Shown: piece after piece, positions 1 to 8,517 of the stretch | Position numbering within the stretch: the stretch's first letter is position 1 | Layout: each line of letters opens with the position of its first letter | Origin: Bacillota bacterium | Lineage (GTDB): Bacteria; Bacillota; Proteinivoracia; UBA4975; VEMY01 | Assembly: GCA_009711825.1 (NCBI GenBank) | Contig: VEMY01000038.1 | Coordinates: forward strand, 34,837-98,836 | Direction: 5' to 3' | DNA length: 64,000 nt | Position numbers and translations under genes: made by a program | The notes under the pieces: model-generated | The model's database searches: none | What the model was told of the DNA's origin: nothing | Seen by the model: only the letters and a program-made list of their open reading frames with translations

Positions 1-633
1 TTCGCCCTGCCAGGCTGGGACATGTCCGACATTCTCCTGCTCTACAGCCTGGTTTCCGGCTCCTTTGGGATCGCCGCCATGCTTGCCGGCAACAGCACCC
101 GACTAGGGGAAATTATCGCCCGGGGAGAGCTGGATTACTACCTGCTTTTGCCCATCAACCCACTGTTCAATGTGCTCACTTCCCGGCTCCAGGTCTCGGC
201 CGCCGGCGATTTGGCCTTCGCCTTGATGCTCGCACCCATCGCCCTGAATTTCGACCTGGCTTCAGTCGCCCTCTTCCTGGCGCTACTCTGCTGCGGGGCC
301 CTAGTGCTCACCGCCTTTTGGACCAGCGCCGGCTGCCTCAGCTTCTTCTGGGGCTATAGTCAGGGCCTGGCCTCACTGGTCAGGGATTCGGTGGTGATGT
401 TCTCCACCTACCCGGAAGCGATTTTTTCCGGCGGCATCCGCTTCATGCTCTTTACCATCATTCCCGCTGGCTTTGTCACCCATCTGCCCCTGACTCTACT
501 CCGGGAATTCAGCTGGCTACGCCTGGGCGTGCTCCTGGCGGCAACGGCGCTCTTGCTCTCCCTGGCCTGCTGGTTGTTCCACGCCGGCCTCAAACGCTAT
601 GAGTCGGGCAACCTGATGGTTACACGGGTGTAA
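1..633 (+). CDS. ABC-2 type permease, 5' end outside window
   Basis: The reading frame is open from base 1, so this is the C-terminal ~210 residues of a longer protein. It has about five hydrophobic segments, and the segment with YPEAIFSGGIRF followed by IIPAGFVTHLP matches the DUF990/COG3694 family of ABC-2 permeases, usually found in pairs with an ATPase. Such permeases export an unknown substrate or drug through the cytoplasmic membrane. Its ATPase partner would lie left of the window. It ends in a non-coding gap before a separate small gene. The family call is from motif recognition; the substrate is unknown. Confidence 0.8.
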   Translation, partial: FALPGWDMSDILLLYSLVSGSFGIAAMLAGNSTRLGEIIARGELDYYLLLPINPLFNVLTSRLQVSAAGDLAFALMLAPIALNFDLASVALFLALLCCGALVLTAFWTSAGCLSFFWGYSQGLASLVRDSVVMFSTYPEAIFSGGIRFMLFTIIPAGFVTHLPLTLLREFSWLRLGVLLAATALLLSLACWLFHAGLKRYESGNLMVTRV

Positions 634-779
634 AAAGATTATTACACAGCTCTACAGTTCGTTTACACTTCCTTTACCGGCAGCAATTCCGACCAAAACT
701 TGTATATAATACATCTACAAACAAGTGACCTGTCTAGCAGGCAGACACAAGTAAGAAGCATTGTAACAAGGAGGATGGA

Positions 780-977
780 ATGAAGAAATTGGCTTCTATG
801 ACCATTTTCGCCAGCGCTGTCGTCTGGGCCAGTGTGATTCTTGCCCTATTCTTTATCGCTCCGGAGTCTGTAGCGATGATAATCCCCTTCATCGGCGGCG
901 GTATCGCCATCCAACTGGGATTCATCGCCAACCTGGCCAATCGGGTCATTGAATTGGAAAAGCAAAGCGCCAAGTAA
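780..977 (+). CDS. small two-helix membrane protein
   Basis: A 65-residue protein with two hydrophobic helices (about residues 7-27 and 30-50) and a short charged tail, ELEKQSAK. An AAGGAGG ribosome-binding site at 768-774 precedes the ATG, and a strong terminator follows directly, so it is a single-gene transcript. A TATAAT lies at 705-710, although no good -35 box is seen. I do not recognise the family. It is expected to sit in the cytoplasmic membrane with both ends on the same side. Confidence 0.75.
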   Translation: MKKLASMTIFASAVVWASVILALFFIAPESVAMIIPFIGGGIAIQLGFIANLANRVIELEKQSAK

Positions 978-987
978 TCCTATACGT

Positions 988-1017
988 AAACAACCCCCGC
1001 CCACGCGGGGGTTGTTT
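988..1017 (+). terminator. Rho-independent terminator
   Basis: A perfect 13-bp stem (988-1000 with 1005-1017) and a 4-base loop, ending in TTGTTT. It lies 10 bases after the stop of the small membrane protein. Confidence 0.85.
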
Positions 1018-1129
1018 GCATTCCGGGATTAACAGCAAACAAGAACAGGAAGGAAATGTAAGGAAAATGTTGAATAGATTAAGAAGGAAATGGAAATTCA
1101 AGGGTTAATGATGGGAGTGGGAGTTATTT

Positions 1130-1630
1130 ATGAGAAGATATCTTAAACGTATCTTATTCGCAATCTTGATTGCCTTTATAATCTACTCCGGTTATAATCT
1201 CGTGGCGCATTTGACAAAACCATACCCGGAGCAGGAATTTTCTTTGAGCCAGCACTTATCTGCCAATGAGTGGGAGGTAAGTTTTGATACGTTGACTACT
1301 GACGGAAGCCGGTTACCCGGATACGAAAACAGGAGTTGGGTTCCTAGTGTTATTTGGGCGATTGATCTCACCATAATAAATAACGGGGAAGACAGTAGCT
1401 ATGTCCGTAATGATATGTTCCATGTTTCCCCTACTGCAGGAACACCAGACCGAATATATGACGAGCCCAACAAAGCGATAATCTCTGAACTTGTTCAGCC
1501 AGGCGAAGCAATTCACCATCAGCTTGTGTTTCTTGTCAGGCGAAACAGCCGCTCGGTGCATGTTTTTTTCACACCTGATGGGCCTGAAGGAGAGGGGTTC
1601 TCCACTACAATTTCATTGCCCAGGGAATAA
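1130..1630 (+). CDS. membrane-anchored hypothetical protein
   Basis: A 166-residue protein with an N-terminal signal anchor (residues 6-25) and no lipobox, so it is probably tethered outside the membrane. The rest is beta-rich, with the pattern WAIDLTIINNGEDSSYVR followed by a Gly/Pro-rich end, reminiscent of Ig-like DUF4352-type domains. That resemblance is only suggestive. The ribosome-binding site is weak (GGGAGTGGGAG). The gene is alone, A+T-rich, and followed 9 bases later by a dispersed palindromic repeat. Function unknown. Confidence 0.6.
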   Translation: MRRYLKRILFAILIAFIIYSGYNLVAHLTKPYPEQEFSLSQHLSANEWEVSFDTLTTDGSRLPGYENRSWVPSVIWAIDLTIINNGEDSSYVRNDMFHVSPTAGTPDRIYDEPNKAIISELVQPGEAIHHQLVFLVRRNSRSVHVFFTPDGPEGEGFSTTISLPRE

Positions 1631-1638
1631 TGACAAGC

Positions 1639-1665
1639 CGGACAGGGGGACAGGTCCCTTGTCCG
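1639..1665. repeat. solo copy of the 27-bp terminal repeat (family A)
   Basis: Identical to the left terminal repeat of the element at 5075-5260. It is an imperfect hairpin in which the outer GGACA pairs with TGTCC and an inner GGGAC with GTCCC. Here no second end is found nearby, so it is either a solo palindrome or the remnant of a longer element. Confidence 0.8.
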
Positions 1666-1941
1666 GTTAACCCACAGATTACAAAAAATGCTCCCTTGGC
1701 GAGGTGATGATTTACGTCTAACGGAAAGAAGCATTCGTTATGTCCCTTTATTTTTCTATTGCTCCTAACCGAGGAGAGTTATTACCAGGGAAAATACACT
1801 TTTCACCGGAAGTTTGCCAAAAATTTCTATCAATTTGCTATGCTTAGAATGTTACAAGTTTGGTTATTTTGCCAAAAGTGATGCGATTTCAGGGGATGCT
1901 CAGACTTACGTCATACCTTAATTAGTTAGGAGTGAAATACC
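1666..1941. other. intergenic, no gene seen
   Basis: A+T-rich spacer between the solo repeat and the ABC transporter operon. It contains only the ribosome-binding site TTAGGAG (about 1925-1931) of the next gene. No convincing promoter pair, terminator or small ORF was found. Confidence 0.5.
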
Positions 1942-2613
1942 TTGGGACAAGCGCATATCTCAACGCATGAACTAACCAAAACCTATCCAAATGGCTATAC
2001 AGCGGTTAAAGATGTTTCGCTTGAGCTTCATCCCGGCCGCTTTTATCTAATAATGGGGCGCTCAGGGGCCGGAAAAACAACCTTACTGCAAATCCTTGGC
2101 CTCCTCGACGATTTTTCCTCAGGTCAGTTATTCGTGGACAATGTAGACACAAAAACTCTTAATGAAGCTGACAAGGCCCGGTTAAGAATGCAGAAATTTG
2201 GCTTCGTATTTCAGTCTTACTATTTGAACGAAAAAATGAAGGCTTATGAAAACGTAATGCTGCCAATGTATATAAACCCTGAGATCGCTGACAAAAAAGA
2301 GCGTGCTGAACAGTTGCTGGCAACAGTCGGCTTGACACAAAGGGCCGACAACTTTCCCCGACAACTTTCTGGCGGAGAACAGCAGCGAGTCGCCCTGGCG
2401 AGAGCTCTCGCCAACGCTCCGAGCTGTATCTTTGCTGACGAGCCAACTGGCAACTTAGACACAGAAAACGAAACTAAAATTTTAGAACTTCTAAAACGGA
2501 TTAGTCTCGAAAACAATAAGTGCGTTATGGTTGTCAGCCATAACGAAGCGGTCAGGCATTATGCGGATGAAGTCTTTCTCATGCAGGATGGAGTGTTGTC
2601 TCGTGAAGGCTAA
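1942..2613 (+). CDS. ABC transporter ATPase, LolD/MacB type
   Basis: A 223-residue ATPase starting at TTG behind TTAGGAG. Walker A is GRSGAGKTT at residues 39-47, the signature LSGGEQQRVALARAL lies near residue 143, Walker B is CIFADEP, and a switch histidine follows in VVSHNEA. This is the FtsE/LolD/YknY class, which powers FtsX-like permeases that act on extracytoplasmic lipids or peptides rather than forming a classical pore. It overlaps the next permease gene by 11 bases, so the three genes at 1942-5063 form one operon. No membrane-fusion adaptor is present, and the substrate is unknown. Confidence 0.92.
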   Translation: MGQAHISTHELTKTYPNGYTAVKDVSLELHPGRFYLIMGRSGAGKTTLLQILGLLDDFSSGQLFVDNVDTKTLNEADKARLRMQKFGFVFQSYYLNEKMKAYENVMLPMYINPEIADKKERAEQLLATVGLTQRADNFPRQLSGGEQQRVALARALANAPSCIFADEPTGNLDTENETKILELLKRISLENNKCVMVVSHNEAVRHYADEVFLMQDGVLSREG

Positions 2614-3844
2614 GCACTATTTCCGACTAGCAGCAATTAATTTGTCGCGTCGCAAAATTTCGGTGCTCTTTAATCTGCTCTTCCTGGTGTCCATGCTGGT
2701 ACTAGTGATCCTCACCTTTTCTTTGTCGGCAGGCTTAAGCAAATTTGTTAACATGACCATGTTGAGCGTTTCAACCAGAACGCTGGCAGTTGATTATAAT
2801 CCAAACCAATTTGACGCAGATTCGGTTTTAGCTACCCTAGAGACCCTACCGAATGTAGTCGCAACAGTCCCGCCCGGCAGCAGCCGAACCGGCGGTCAGA
2901 TTCCAACGCTGGAGGACCAGGCACAAGGATATAACGGGCGCATTACCTTTATCGGTGCCAATGAACACACTCATCCGCCAGTTATATCGGGCAGTGGCCT
3001 GGGCGGCTCAAGTAACACTGGGGTGATTCCCAGTAAATTCATTCCCACCTCAGTTCCAGCCGAAGCTACAGGTGGATATATTGATGGAGAAACCCTTCTA
3101 GGTGAAACAATTACAGTGGAGTACTATGAACACGACTATTCAGATATGGAAAATATCAGCCGTGGCCAAAAGCATACTTATAGTTTTCAGGTGATTGGAG
3201 TCTACGATTCAGACAACCTCTTGGACCATGAAAACATTATTTACATCTCTTATGAGGACGTTGGGCAAATAACCCTTGCATCTTTAGGTAATCACGACCA
3301 GTACCTTCCTTCCGACACCAATTCTGTGCAGGTGGTGGCTGACAGTAACGAGAACCTGATGGCACTTCAGTCTGAAATTCGCGCAGTCGGCTTTAATGCC
3401 CGGCCAATCGCATTTACAAACACCAGTTTCGCAGTTACGATTGTGGGTATCGGCGCTGGGCTTTCACTGCTGGCGGCGATAGTTGCGTTCATTAATATTA
3501 TTGCCGCCTCGGTTAATGCCGTGAAAGAAAGGACTTCAGAAATCGGGATGTTGAAGGCGATAGGCTATCAAGATGGAAATGTTGCCCTTATTATGCTTGT
3601 GGAAACAGTGCTGCTGGGCGTTGCGGCCTTCTGTATGTCAGTGGGAACAGCAGCTCCGGTACTGCGCTACCTTTCAAATCATTGGGCGGATTCGCAAACA
3701 CTATCTGTATTACTAGCGCAAGTCAGTGGCAATGGTTTATTATTTGCCTCGCTGGCAGCAATCGGTGTCCCCATTGTCGGCTACCTCTTTGCCCTTGATA
3801 AAGCCTTGAAAATACCACCGTCCTCTGCTTTAAGAGAGCAATAG
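2603..3844 (+). CDS. FtsX/MacB-type ABC permease (first subunit)
   Basis: 413 residues, starting at GTG 2603 behind GGATGGAG. An in-frame upstream extension lies inside the ATPase gene and lacks a ribosome-binding site. There is one transmembrane helix near residues 18-40, a large extracytoplasmic domain of ~250 residues, then three helices in the C-terminal half. The FtsX-domain hallmark VKERTSEIGMLKAIGY precedes the third helix. Together with 3876-5063 it should form a heterodimer driven by the ATPase. This topology fits MacB-like mechanotransmission. The substrate is not evident. Confidence 0.88.
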   Translation: MKAKHYFRLAAINLSRRKISVLFNLLFLVSMLVLVILTFSLSAGLSKFVNMTMLSVSTRTLAVDYNPNQFDADSVLATLETLPNVVATVPPGSSRTGGQIPTLEDQAQGYNGRITFIGANEHTHPPVISGSGLGGSSNTGVIPSKFIPTSVPAEATGGYIDGETLLGETITVEYYEHDYSDMENISRGQKHTYSFQVIGVYDSDNLLDHENIIYISYEDVGQITLASLGNHDQYLPSDTNSVQVVADSNENLMALQSEIRAVGFNARPIAFTNTSFAVTIVGIGAGLSLLAAIVAFINIIAASVNAVKERTSEIGMLKAIGYQDGNVALIMLVETVLLGVAAFCMSVGTAAPVLRYLSNHWADSQTLSVLLAQVSGNGLLFASLAAIGVPIVGYLFALDKALKIPPSSALREQ

Positions 3845-3875
3845 GACAATACGCACCGCGATAGGAGAGGTGACA

Positions 3876-5063
3876 ATGAAGCCCGCAGATATTTTCAGCC
3901 TTGCCCGGAACAATCTCGCCCGGGGCAAGTTAAAAAATGCCCTGTTTGTTGTAATGTTTGTTGTCACAATCAGCGGTTTACTAATAACCCTTACTTTTTA
4001 CTTCGTTGCCATACAGATTAAATCTGACTATATTGACGAGAACATTACTAATCGTGAGCTAATTGTCAGTGCTGACTACGCCGTCTTAAGCCCCCAGAAC
4101 CCGGAACATGGGGTCCTCAGGGATTTAAACACGCTGGAAAATATTAAATATGCATATCCATTTGTGCACGATATCAGCGCCGCCGCAAAGATAAACGGCA
4201 ACCTTCCTGACTTCGAATGTGTATTGGTTTCCGGTTCTCCCGATCACTTTCCCGCAGTCGCTGAAGGCGACAGCTTAGTTTCTGACAAAACCGCCTTGCT
4301 TCCAGACCCATTGTTTATTCCATTAGAGTATGGCGTCGGTTACACGACGATTGACGCGGGGGATTATATCGGTCGGGAACTTAAAATAGCCCATCCTGAT
4401 GGTGAAAAATCAGTGAAAGTAGCAGGGATATACGACCGGGAACTTGACCGACCTGTGAATGAAATTTGGCTCCCGCTGGCGAACATGCAGGCCTTATCCC
4501 TTGACACACCATCCGAAGATTCAGGCCTGTTTACTGTGGTCATTACCCACTCCAGTCACAGAGATGAAACGCTGAACGCGATTAATAATCTACCCGGACT
4601 TACTGCCTCAGCCATCGAATCTGACATGAATCCAACGACAGCCAGACTCTACAACCAGGCTTTAGAGCTTCTGACTGTCATTATCCTGATTATTACAGTG
4701 CTTCTAATCAGTCTCTATGTAGTGACGATTTCCAATAAGATTCGTCAGCAAAGAAAAATGATTGCCCTACTAAAAGCAATCGGTTACCGAAATGCAATCA
4801 TTTTTCGAGTCCTTCTGGCAGAGATATTGATGATTACGCTTCTCGCCTACTCGCTTAGTATTCTAAGCGCATTTATTGTTTCTGGTATCGCACTTTCCCT
4901 GCAATCTGCCCTGGCCTTCCCTTTCCAACAGCTGGTTCAAATTTACTCAACGTTAATTCTATTTGCTCTTCCACTAGTTAGCTTCATCGGATTTGCCGCC
5001 TGCTTAATCGCCATCGGCAAGGTTCGAAAAATCAGCCCTACCATCCTACTAAAAAACGCATAA
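3876..5063 (+). CDS. FtsX/MacB-type ABC permease (second subunit)
   Basis: 395 residues. ATG 3876 is preferred over GTG 3870 because AGGAGAGG at 3863-3870 is correctly spaced only for the ATG. Same architecture as the preceding permease: one N-terminal helix, ~220-residue outer domain, three C-terminal helices, and the FtsX signature RQQRKMIALLKAIGY. It is the last gene of the operon. The 187-bp inverted-repeat element begins only 11 bases after its stop and may have replaced the original downstream sequence. Confidence 0.87.
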   Translation: MKPADIFSLARNNLARGKLKNALFVVMFVVTISGLLITLTFYFVAIQIKSDYIDENITNRELIVSADYAVLSPQNPEHGVLRDLNTLENIKYAYPFVHDISAAAKINGNLPDFECVLVSGSPDHFPAVAEGDSLVSDKTALLPDPLFIPLEYGVGYTTIDAGDYIGRELKIAHPDGEKSVKVAGIYDRELDRPVNEIWLPLANMQALSLDTPSEDSGLFTVVITHSSHRDETLNAINNLPGLTASAIESDMNPTTARLYNQALELLTVIILIITVLLISLYVVTISNKIRQQRKMIALLKAIGYRNAIIFRVLLAEILMITLLAYSLSILSAFIVSGIALSLQSALAFPFQQLVQIYSTLILFALPLVSFIGFAACLIAIGKVRKISPTILLKNA

Positions 5064-5074
5064 AGCTACATCCT

Positions 5075-5260
5075 CGGACAGGGGGACAGGTCCCTTGTCC
5101 GGTTCGAGAGGCGCTTAGTACAAGTAAAACTACACCATAGCTACTTAATTAAAGCAATAAAAAAACTGTGCAAGGCAGGTAATTTGTTTTTTACGCTGGC
5201 CGTGTAACTAGAGGTTTCAGGGTTCATGCATCTCGGACGAGGGACCTGTCCCCCTGTCCG
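5075..5260. mobile_element. MITE-like element, copy 1 (186 bp, 27-bp terminal inverted repeats)
   Basis: Terminal repeats 5075-5101 and 5234-5260 are inverted copies of each other with one mismatch. The interior (A+T-rich, containing GTAAAACTACACCATA and TTTGTTTTTTACGCTGGCCG) is shared with copy 2 at 6859-7046. It carries no ORF, so if it moves it needs a transposase in trans. No clear target duplication is visible. Confidence 0.8.
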
Positions 5261-5277
5261 AATTACTTTGCAACGTG

Positions 5278-5340
5278 CTGCTTGGTTAACCCGGGCAGAT
5301 TTCTACGCGGAGGACAGATTGGTCAATACCATCGACAGGT
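5278..5340 (+). pseudogene. duplicated 3' fragment of the gene at 9827-10135
   Basis: These 63 bases match 10071-10133 with three mismatches and encode the same C-terminal residues (LTRADFY ... LVNTIDR). The fragment starts 17 bases after the right end of the MITE-like copy 1, so the boundary of the duplication is close to the element. Confidence 0.8.
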
Positions 5341-5386
5341 GACCAACCAGCCTTCAACTTGAGGATCATCCCAAGAGAGGAGGTGC

Positions 5387-5908
5387 ATGATGCAGAGAAA
5401 AATATACCTCTTACTATTTGTGTCCATTCTTGCAATTGCCGTCCTTACGCTGGTATTCAGCTCCCCGGTGGTTGACAAACTTCAGGAAGGCAGTTTAAGT
5501 CTCACAAGGTCACGACCCTGGTTTGGCAACAATGATTTCACAGATAATCAGGTATATTATTTAGGTCATGATTTAGTATGGGACGGGATGCTCAACCCCA
5601 CGCTTGAAAAAATAGAGGTATACTCCAATTCTCAACCCCATTCTGACGATCTAATCGCTGTCTATATCGATACTGTAGGCTCACTGGTTCTGGCCCCGGA
5701 CCCCTTCCCCCAGGACAGTGAAGTGGTAAACCTGGTGACGCCAGTGGACCATACCATGGATGACAAACGGGCAAAAGTGGTATTCAAATTTGATACTGGC
5801 TTTTGGGACGAACTGGGGCAGATGAACCGAGTAGATGTTACCTATAAGGTCCTGGGCAAACAAAAGGTCCAGTCGATTGACATTATCTTGTTTCCTGAAT
5901 GGCATTAG
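5387..5908 (+). CDS. membrane-anchored hypothetical protein
   Basis: 173 residues with GAGGAGG directly upstream and an ATGATG start (5387 or 5390). An N-terminal hydrophobic helix (residues 6-24) is followed by ~150 residues of soluble beta-type sequence without cysteines, so it is an anchored or secreted protein. I do not recognise a family. It lies between a duplicated fragment of another locus and a NUDIX gene, inside a segment bounded on both sides by the MITE-like element. Confidence 0.6.
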   Translation: MMQRKIYLLLFVSILAIAVLTLVFSSPVVDKLQEGSLSLTRSRPWFGNNDFTDNQVYYLGHDLVWDGMLNPTLEKIEVYSNSQPHSDDLIAVYIDTVGSLVLAPDPFPQDSEVVNLVTPVDHTMDDKRAKVVFKFDTGFWDELGQMNRVDVTYKVLGKQKVQSIDIILFPEWH

Positions 5909-6136
5909 AGGGAACAGATCCCGCATCCGATTTGACTGCACAGATTACGAAGAATAGGGACAGGCCGCAGAACTTAACGAGGCAGCGCCGATTATAGCCC
6001 GGTGCGGAATCGAGGCGCTGACGTCAACGAATGTCAATTCTTCCTAGATTATTATAATCAGATTGCACGCTAAGGGAGGCAGTGCACTTTGCAGCGTATA
6101 AGCTGGGTAGTAAGTAAGTCAGGAGGTGAGTATGAG

Positions 6137-6547
6137 ATGATTAGAGTGGATGCAGTATATGCGTTAATTTACAACGAGGATAAAAAGAAAATCCTTATGG
6201 TTAATAACAAAGGTGGAGATTGGTCGCTTCCTGGCGGTGCAGTGGAACAAGGGGAAACTTTAGAACACGCAGTTATCCGAGAGGTTATGGAAGAAACAAA
6301 CTTAACAATTGAAGCTGATGAAATTGTCGCTGTCAATGAAGCAATCTTTAAAGAGAAGGGACATCACGTATTATTTATAACTTTTAAAGCAAAAATCATT
6401 GGGGGAGAAATCTCAATTAAAGACACGGAGGAAATTACAGAAATAGAATGGGTAGACATACAGAAGGCTAACGAACTAATGCCTTATCTTCCTAATGGAG
6501 TTGATAGCTTACTTAAAGCTTCGTCTCCTTATACATTTCAGGTTTAA
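6137..6547 (+). CDS. NUDIX hydrolase
   Basis: 136 residues from ATG 6137, chosen because AGGAGG at 6121-6126 is well placed. The Nudix box runs from G34 through E40 to REVMEET (residues 48-54), satisfying GX5EX7REUXEE, with Asn at the usual glycine. Such enzymes cleave nucleoside diphosphates linked to another group using Mg2+; the substrate cannot be told. It is markedly A+T-rich against the core genes at 10-24 kb and ends at a copy of a terminator taken from the btuD locus, both of which suggest recent arrival. Confidence 0.85.
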   Translation: MIRVDAVYALIYNEDKKKILMVNNKGGDWSLPGGAVEQGETLEHAVIREVMEETNLTIEADEIVAVNEAIFKEKGHHVLFITFKAKIIGGEISIKDTEEITEIEWVDIQKANELMPYLPNGVDSLLKASSPYTFQV

Positions 6548-6562
6548 CTAAACCCTGAACCA

Positions 6563-6606
6563 AAACAAGCAGATTAGCCATCAAGGGCCAACCTGCTTGT
6601 TTTTTC
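6563..6606. terminator. duplicated bidirectional terminator
   Basis: Stem 6563-6575 with 6590-6602 (one mismatch), followed by a T-run on the plus strand. It is a copy of the hairpin at 10149-10198 that ends btuD; here it also ends the NUDIX gene. Confidence 0.75.
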
Positions 6607-6853
6607 TTACGCCAGCCGGGTGTCGGCCGGCAGCATCGAGACCTGGGGTTTATCCCGCCGGGGATGGCGGAAGATCTCCACCTCGCAGCCATACAGCGCC
6701 CGGATGTTGGCGGCTGTAATCACCGTATCTACATCGCCGGTGGTCATAACCCTTCCCGCCTTCATCGCCACCAATCGCCGGGGGCCTCGGTCTGCCAGCG
6801 CTTCAGGCAGGGCAGGCGTCCCATGCGCACCACTTCCTCAACAGTGAACTCAA
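6607..6853 (-). pseudogene. internally deleted fragment of the btuD ATPase gene
   Basis: Bases 6607-6780 match 10200-10373 and 6781-6853 match the stretch from 10651, so 277 bases are missing. The join falls exactly on AATCGCCGG, which occurs twice in the intact gene (10366-10374 and 10643-10651). The deletion therefore looks like slippage or recombination between 9-bp direct repeats. It removes the ABC signature and Walker B and shifts the frame. The fragment ends at the left edge of MITE-like copy 2. Confidence 0.88.
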
Positions 6854-6858
6854 CACCC

Positions 6859-7046
6859 CGGACAGGGGGGCAGGTCCCTTGTCCGGATGGGGAGGCACGT
6901 TAGCATAAAAGTAAAACTACACCATAAGCTACTCAATTAAAGCAATGAAAAATCTGTGCAGGGAGGCAATTTGTTTTTTACGCTGGCCGTCAACTGGTAG
7001 CTTCAGGGTTCATGCATCCCGTACGAGGGGCCTGTCCCCTCGTCCG
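6859..7046. mobile_element. MITE-like element, copy 2 (188 bp)
   Basis: Terminal repeats 6859-6885 and 7020-7046, with an interior clearly homologous to copy 1 and in the same orientation. Together the two copies bracket 5261-6858. No ORF is present. Confidence 0.8.
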
Positions 7047-7176
7047 AATTTTCTTATCGGCGGCTTCTTAGTTAGTGGTCATGATAAATACACAATGCAT
7101 ATTTGTAGCATGGCCAGGTTTATTTTCGTAAGCTGTATAGATAACAGTTTGAGAAAGTATAGATGGAGGGATATGA

Positions 7177-7407
7177 ATGGGAATTAGATCTTGTCAGTGT
7201 CCAGAACGCCTTACTGATTTTATTGGCCAGGAAATAACTGTTGAGACCATGTGTGGTGATGCCAAAACCGGGACATTGGTAGAAGTAGCAGATGACTATA
7301 TTGAACTGAGTGCTGTTTCCGAGGAATTTGGTCCAATAATAATCCTTGTTCTTTGTTGCTATATATGTTCTTTTGAAGTAATAGTAGCTGGCAACTTTAT
7401 TGAATAA
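7177..7407 (+). CDS. Sm-like small beta-barrel protein (DUF2642-like)
   Basis: 76 residues behind GGAGGG. Residues 7-70 align with the N-terminal domain of the protein at 8518-9414: CQCPERLTDFIGQ against VQCPERLNDCIGH, then a shared VET(M/L)C and a TG(T/E)LV...IEL pattern. The pattern 'IG..V.VE...G.L..V..D.IEL' is what short Sm-like/DUF2642 spore-associated proteins show. The family name is inference. It is cysteine-rich (C7, C25, C58, C59) and just upstream of a YheD homologue, pointing to a spore-surface role. Confidence 0.65.
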   Translation: MGIRSCQCPERLTDFIGQEITVETMCGDAKTGTLVEVADDYIELSAVSEEFGPIIILVLCCYICSFEVIVAGNFIE

Positions 7408-7457
7408 TTCAGGTCATACCGCTGTTAAAAATACTCTCCACAAGAGGAGGGATTGTT

Positions 7458-8480
7458 ATACTAAATCAACTACTAATTGGGCTGCTAGTCAATAATCTTA
7501 GGGTAAGGCCAAAACCCTATTTTTTATCTAGTTCGCTAGGAGCCATGGTTTTCTGCTTTAGCCCAGCTGGTATTAACTGGTCAAAAGAAACAATCTCTGG
7601 TCTGTATTTTGTGAACGAAGAATGGAAGCGAGCTGTGTTTCCGTTTCCGGATGCGGTGTATAACCGTTTATACAATAAGAAGCAGACCGGAGCCATGAAA
7701 AGCTTAGAAAGAAGCATCGGCTGGCAAAAGATTTTTAATAAAGTTACCCATCTAGATAAATGGCAAATTAACAACGCTCTAAGTAGCAATTCGCTACAGG
7801 CAAAACTACCGGGTACACAGCTTTATAATAAAGAGAATTTGTTTGATATGCTTGATCACTACCATCATATTATTATCAAACCGCGTTACGGTTGTTTTGG
7901 TAGAAACATTTACTGTATTGAAAGTAACAATGACAAGTTTTTTATATATAGGCAAACCACCACAGCGAATTTGGTATTTACTGATCAAGGGGAGTTGTTA
8001 AATAAACTAGATAGCCTAATGCAGGGCAAAAAATACATTATCCAACAAAAAATTAAGCTTGCAGAAATTGATGGGCGATTATTTGACATTCGGGTCCTTG
8101 TTCAAAAAAACAAACATGGAAACTGGGTTGTTACCGGAAAATTATCTAGAATTGCAGTAAAAAACTTTTATATAACCAACGTCTGCCAAGAAATAAGGCC
8201 GGTAACAGAAACCTTGCAGGAGTCTGGGCAGTTTACACCAGAATTAATAGCGGCTGTCGATGCCAGCAGTATTGAAGCAGCTAAATTGCTGGACAAAAAG
8301 CTCGGTCATTTAGGCGAAATTGGTATAGATTTTTGCATTGATTATAGAAACAAACTTTGGCTTCTTGAAGTAAATGGAAAGCCGATGAAAAATTTGTTTG
8401 AGCAACTAGATAATCAAAGGTTAATCAAGACCGTATATTTCCGCCCTTTGGAATATGCCGCTTTTTTAGCACAGAAATAA
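7458..8480 (+). CDS. YheC/YheD-family ATP-grasp protein (spore coat-associated)
   Basis: ATP-grasp protein of the YheC/YheD family, whose Bacillus members are spore-coat associated. Visible motifs are FCFSPAGI and FPFPDAVYNRLY in the N-terminal part, IIIKPRYGCFGRNIY as the nucleotide-binding lysine region, GRLFDIRVLVQ, and GEIGIDFCID...LLEVNGKP for Mg2+ and ATP. The first ordinary ATG is 7545, but coding clearly continues upstream: the preceding in-frame codons give IGLLVNN...YFLSSSLGAM, as expected for the family. AGAGGAGG at 7443-7450 is best spaced for an ATA at 7458; an ATT at 7452 is also possible. The start therefore looks non-canonical or mutated. Confidence 0.85.
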   Translation: MLNQLLIGLLVNNLRVRPKPYFLSSSLGAMVFCFSPAGINWSKETISGLYFVNEEWKRAVFPFPDAVYNRLYNKKQTGAMKSLERSIGWQKIFNKVTHLDKWQINNALSSNSLQAKLPGTQLYNKENLFDMLDHYHHIIIKPRYGCFGRNIYCIESNNDKFFIYRQTTTANLVFTDQGELLNKLDSLMQGKKYIIQQKIKLAEIDGRLFDIRVLVQKNKHGNWVVTGKLSRIAVKNFYITNVCQEIRPVTETLQESGQFTPELIAAVDASSIEAAKLLDKKLGHLGEIGIDFCIDYRNKLWLLEVNGKPMKNLFEQLDNQRLIKTVYFRPLEYAAFLAQK

Positions 8481-8517
8481 TCTGGCTGCCCTCATAGTTT
8501 ATTTGGGAGGTGTTAGG

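Noticed and set aside
705..710. TATAAT as promoter of the small membrane protein
   Set aside because: No acceptable -35 within 15-19 bases; not listed as a promoter.
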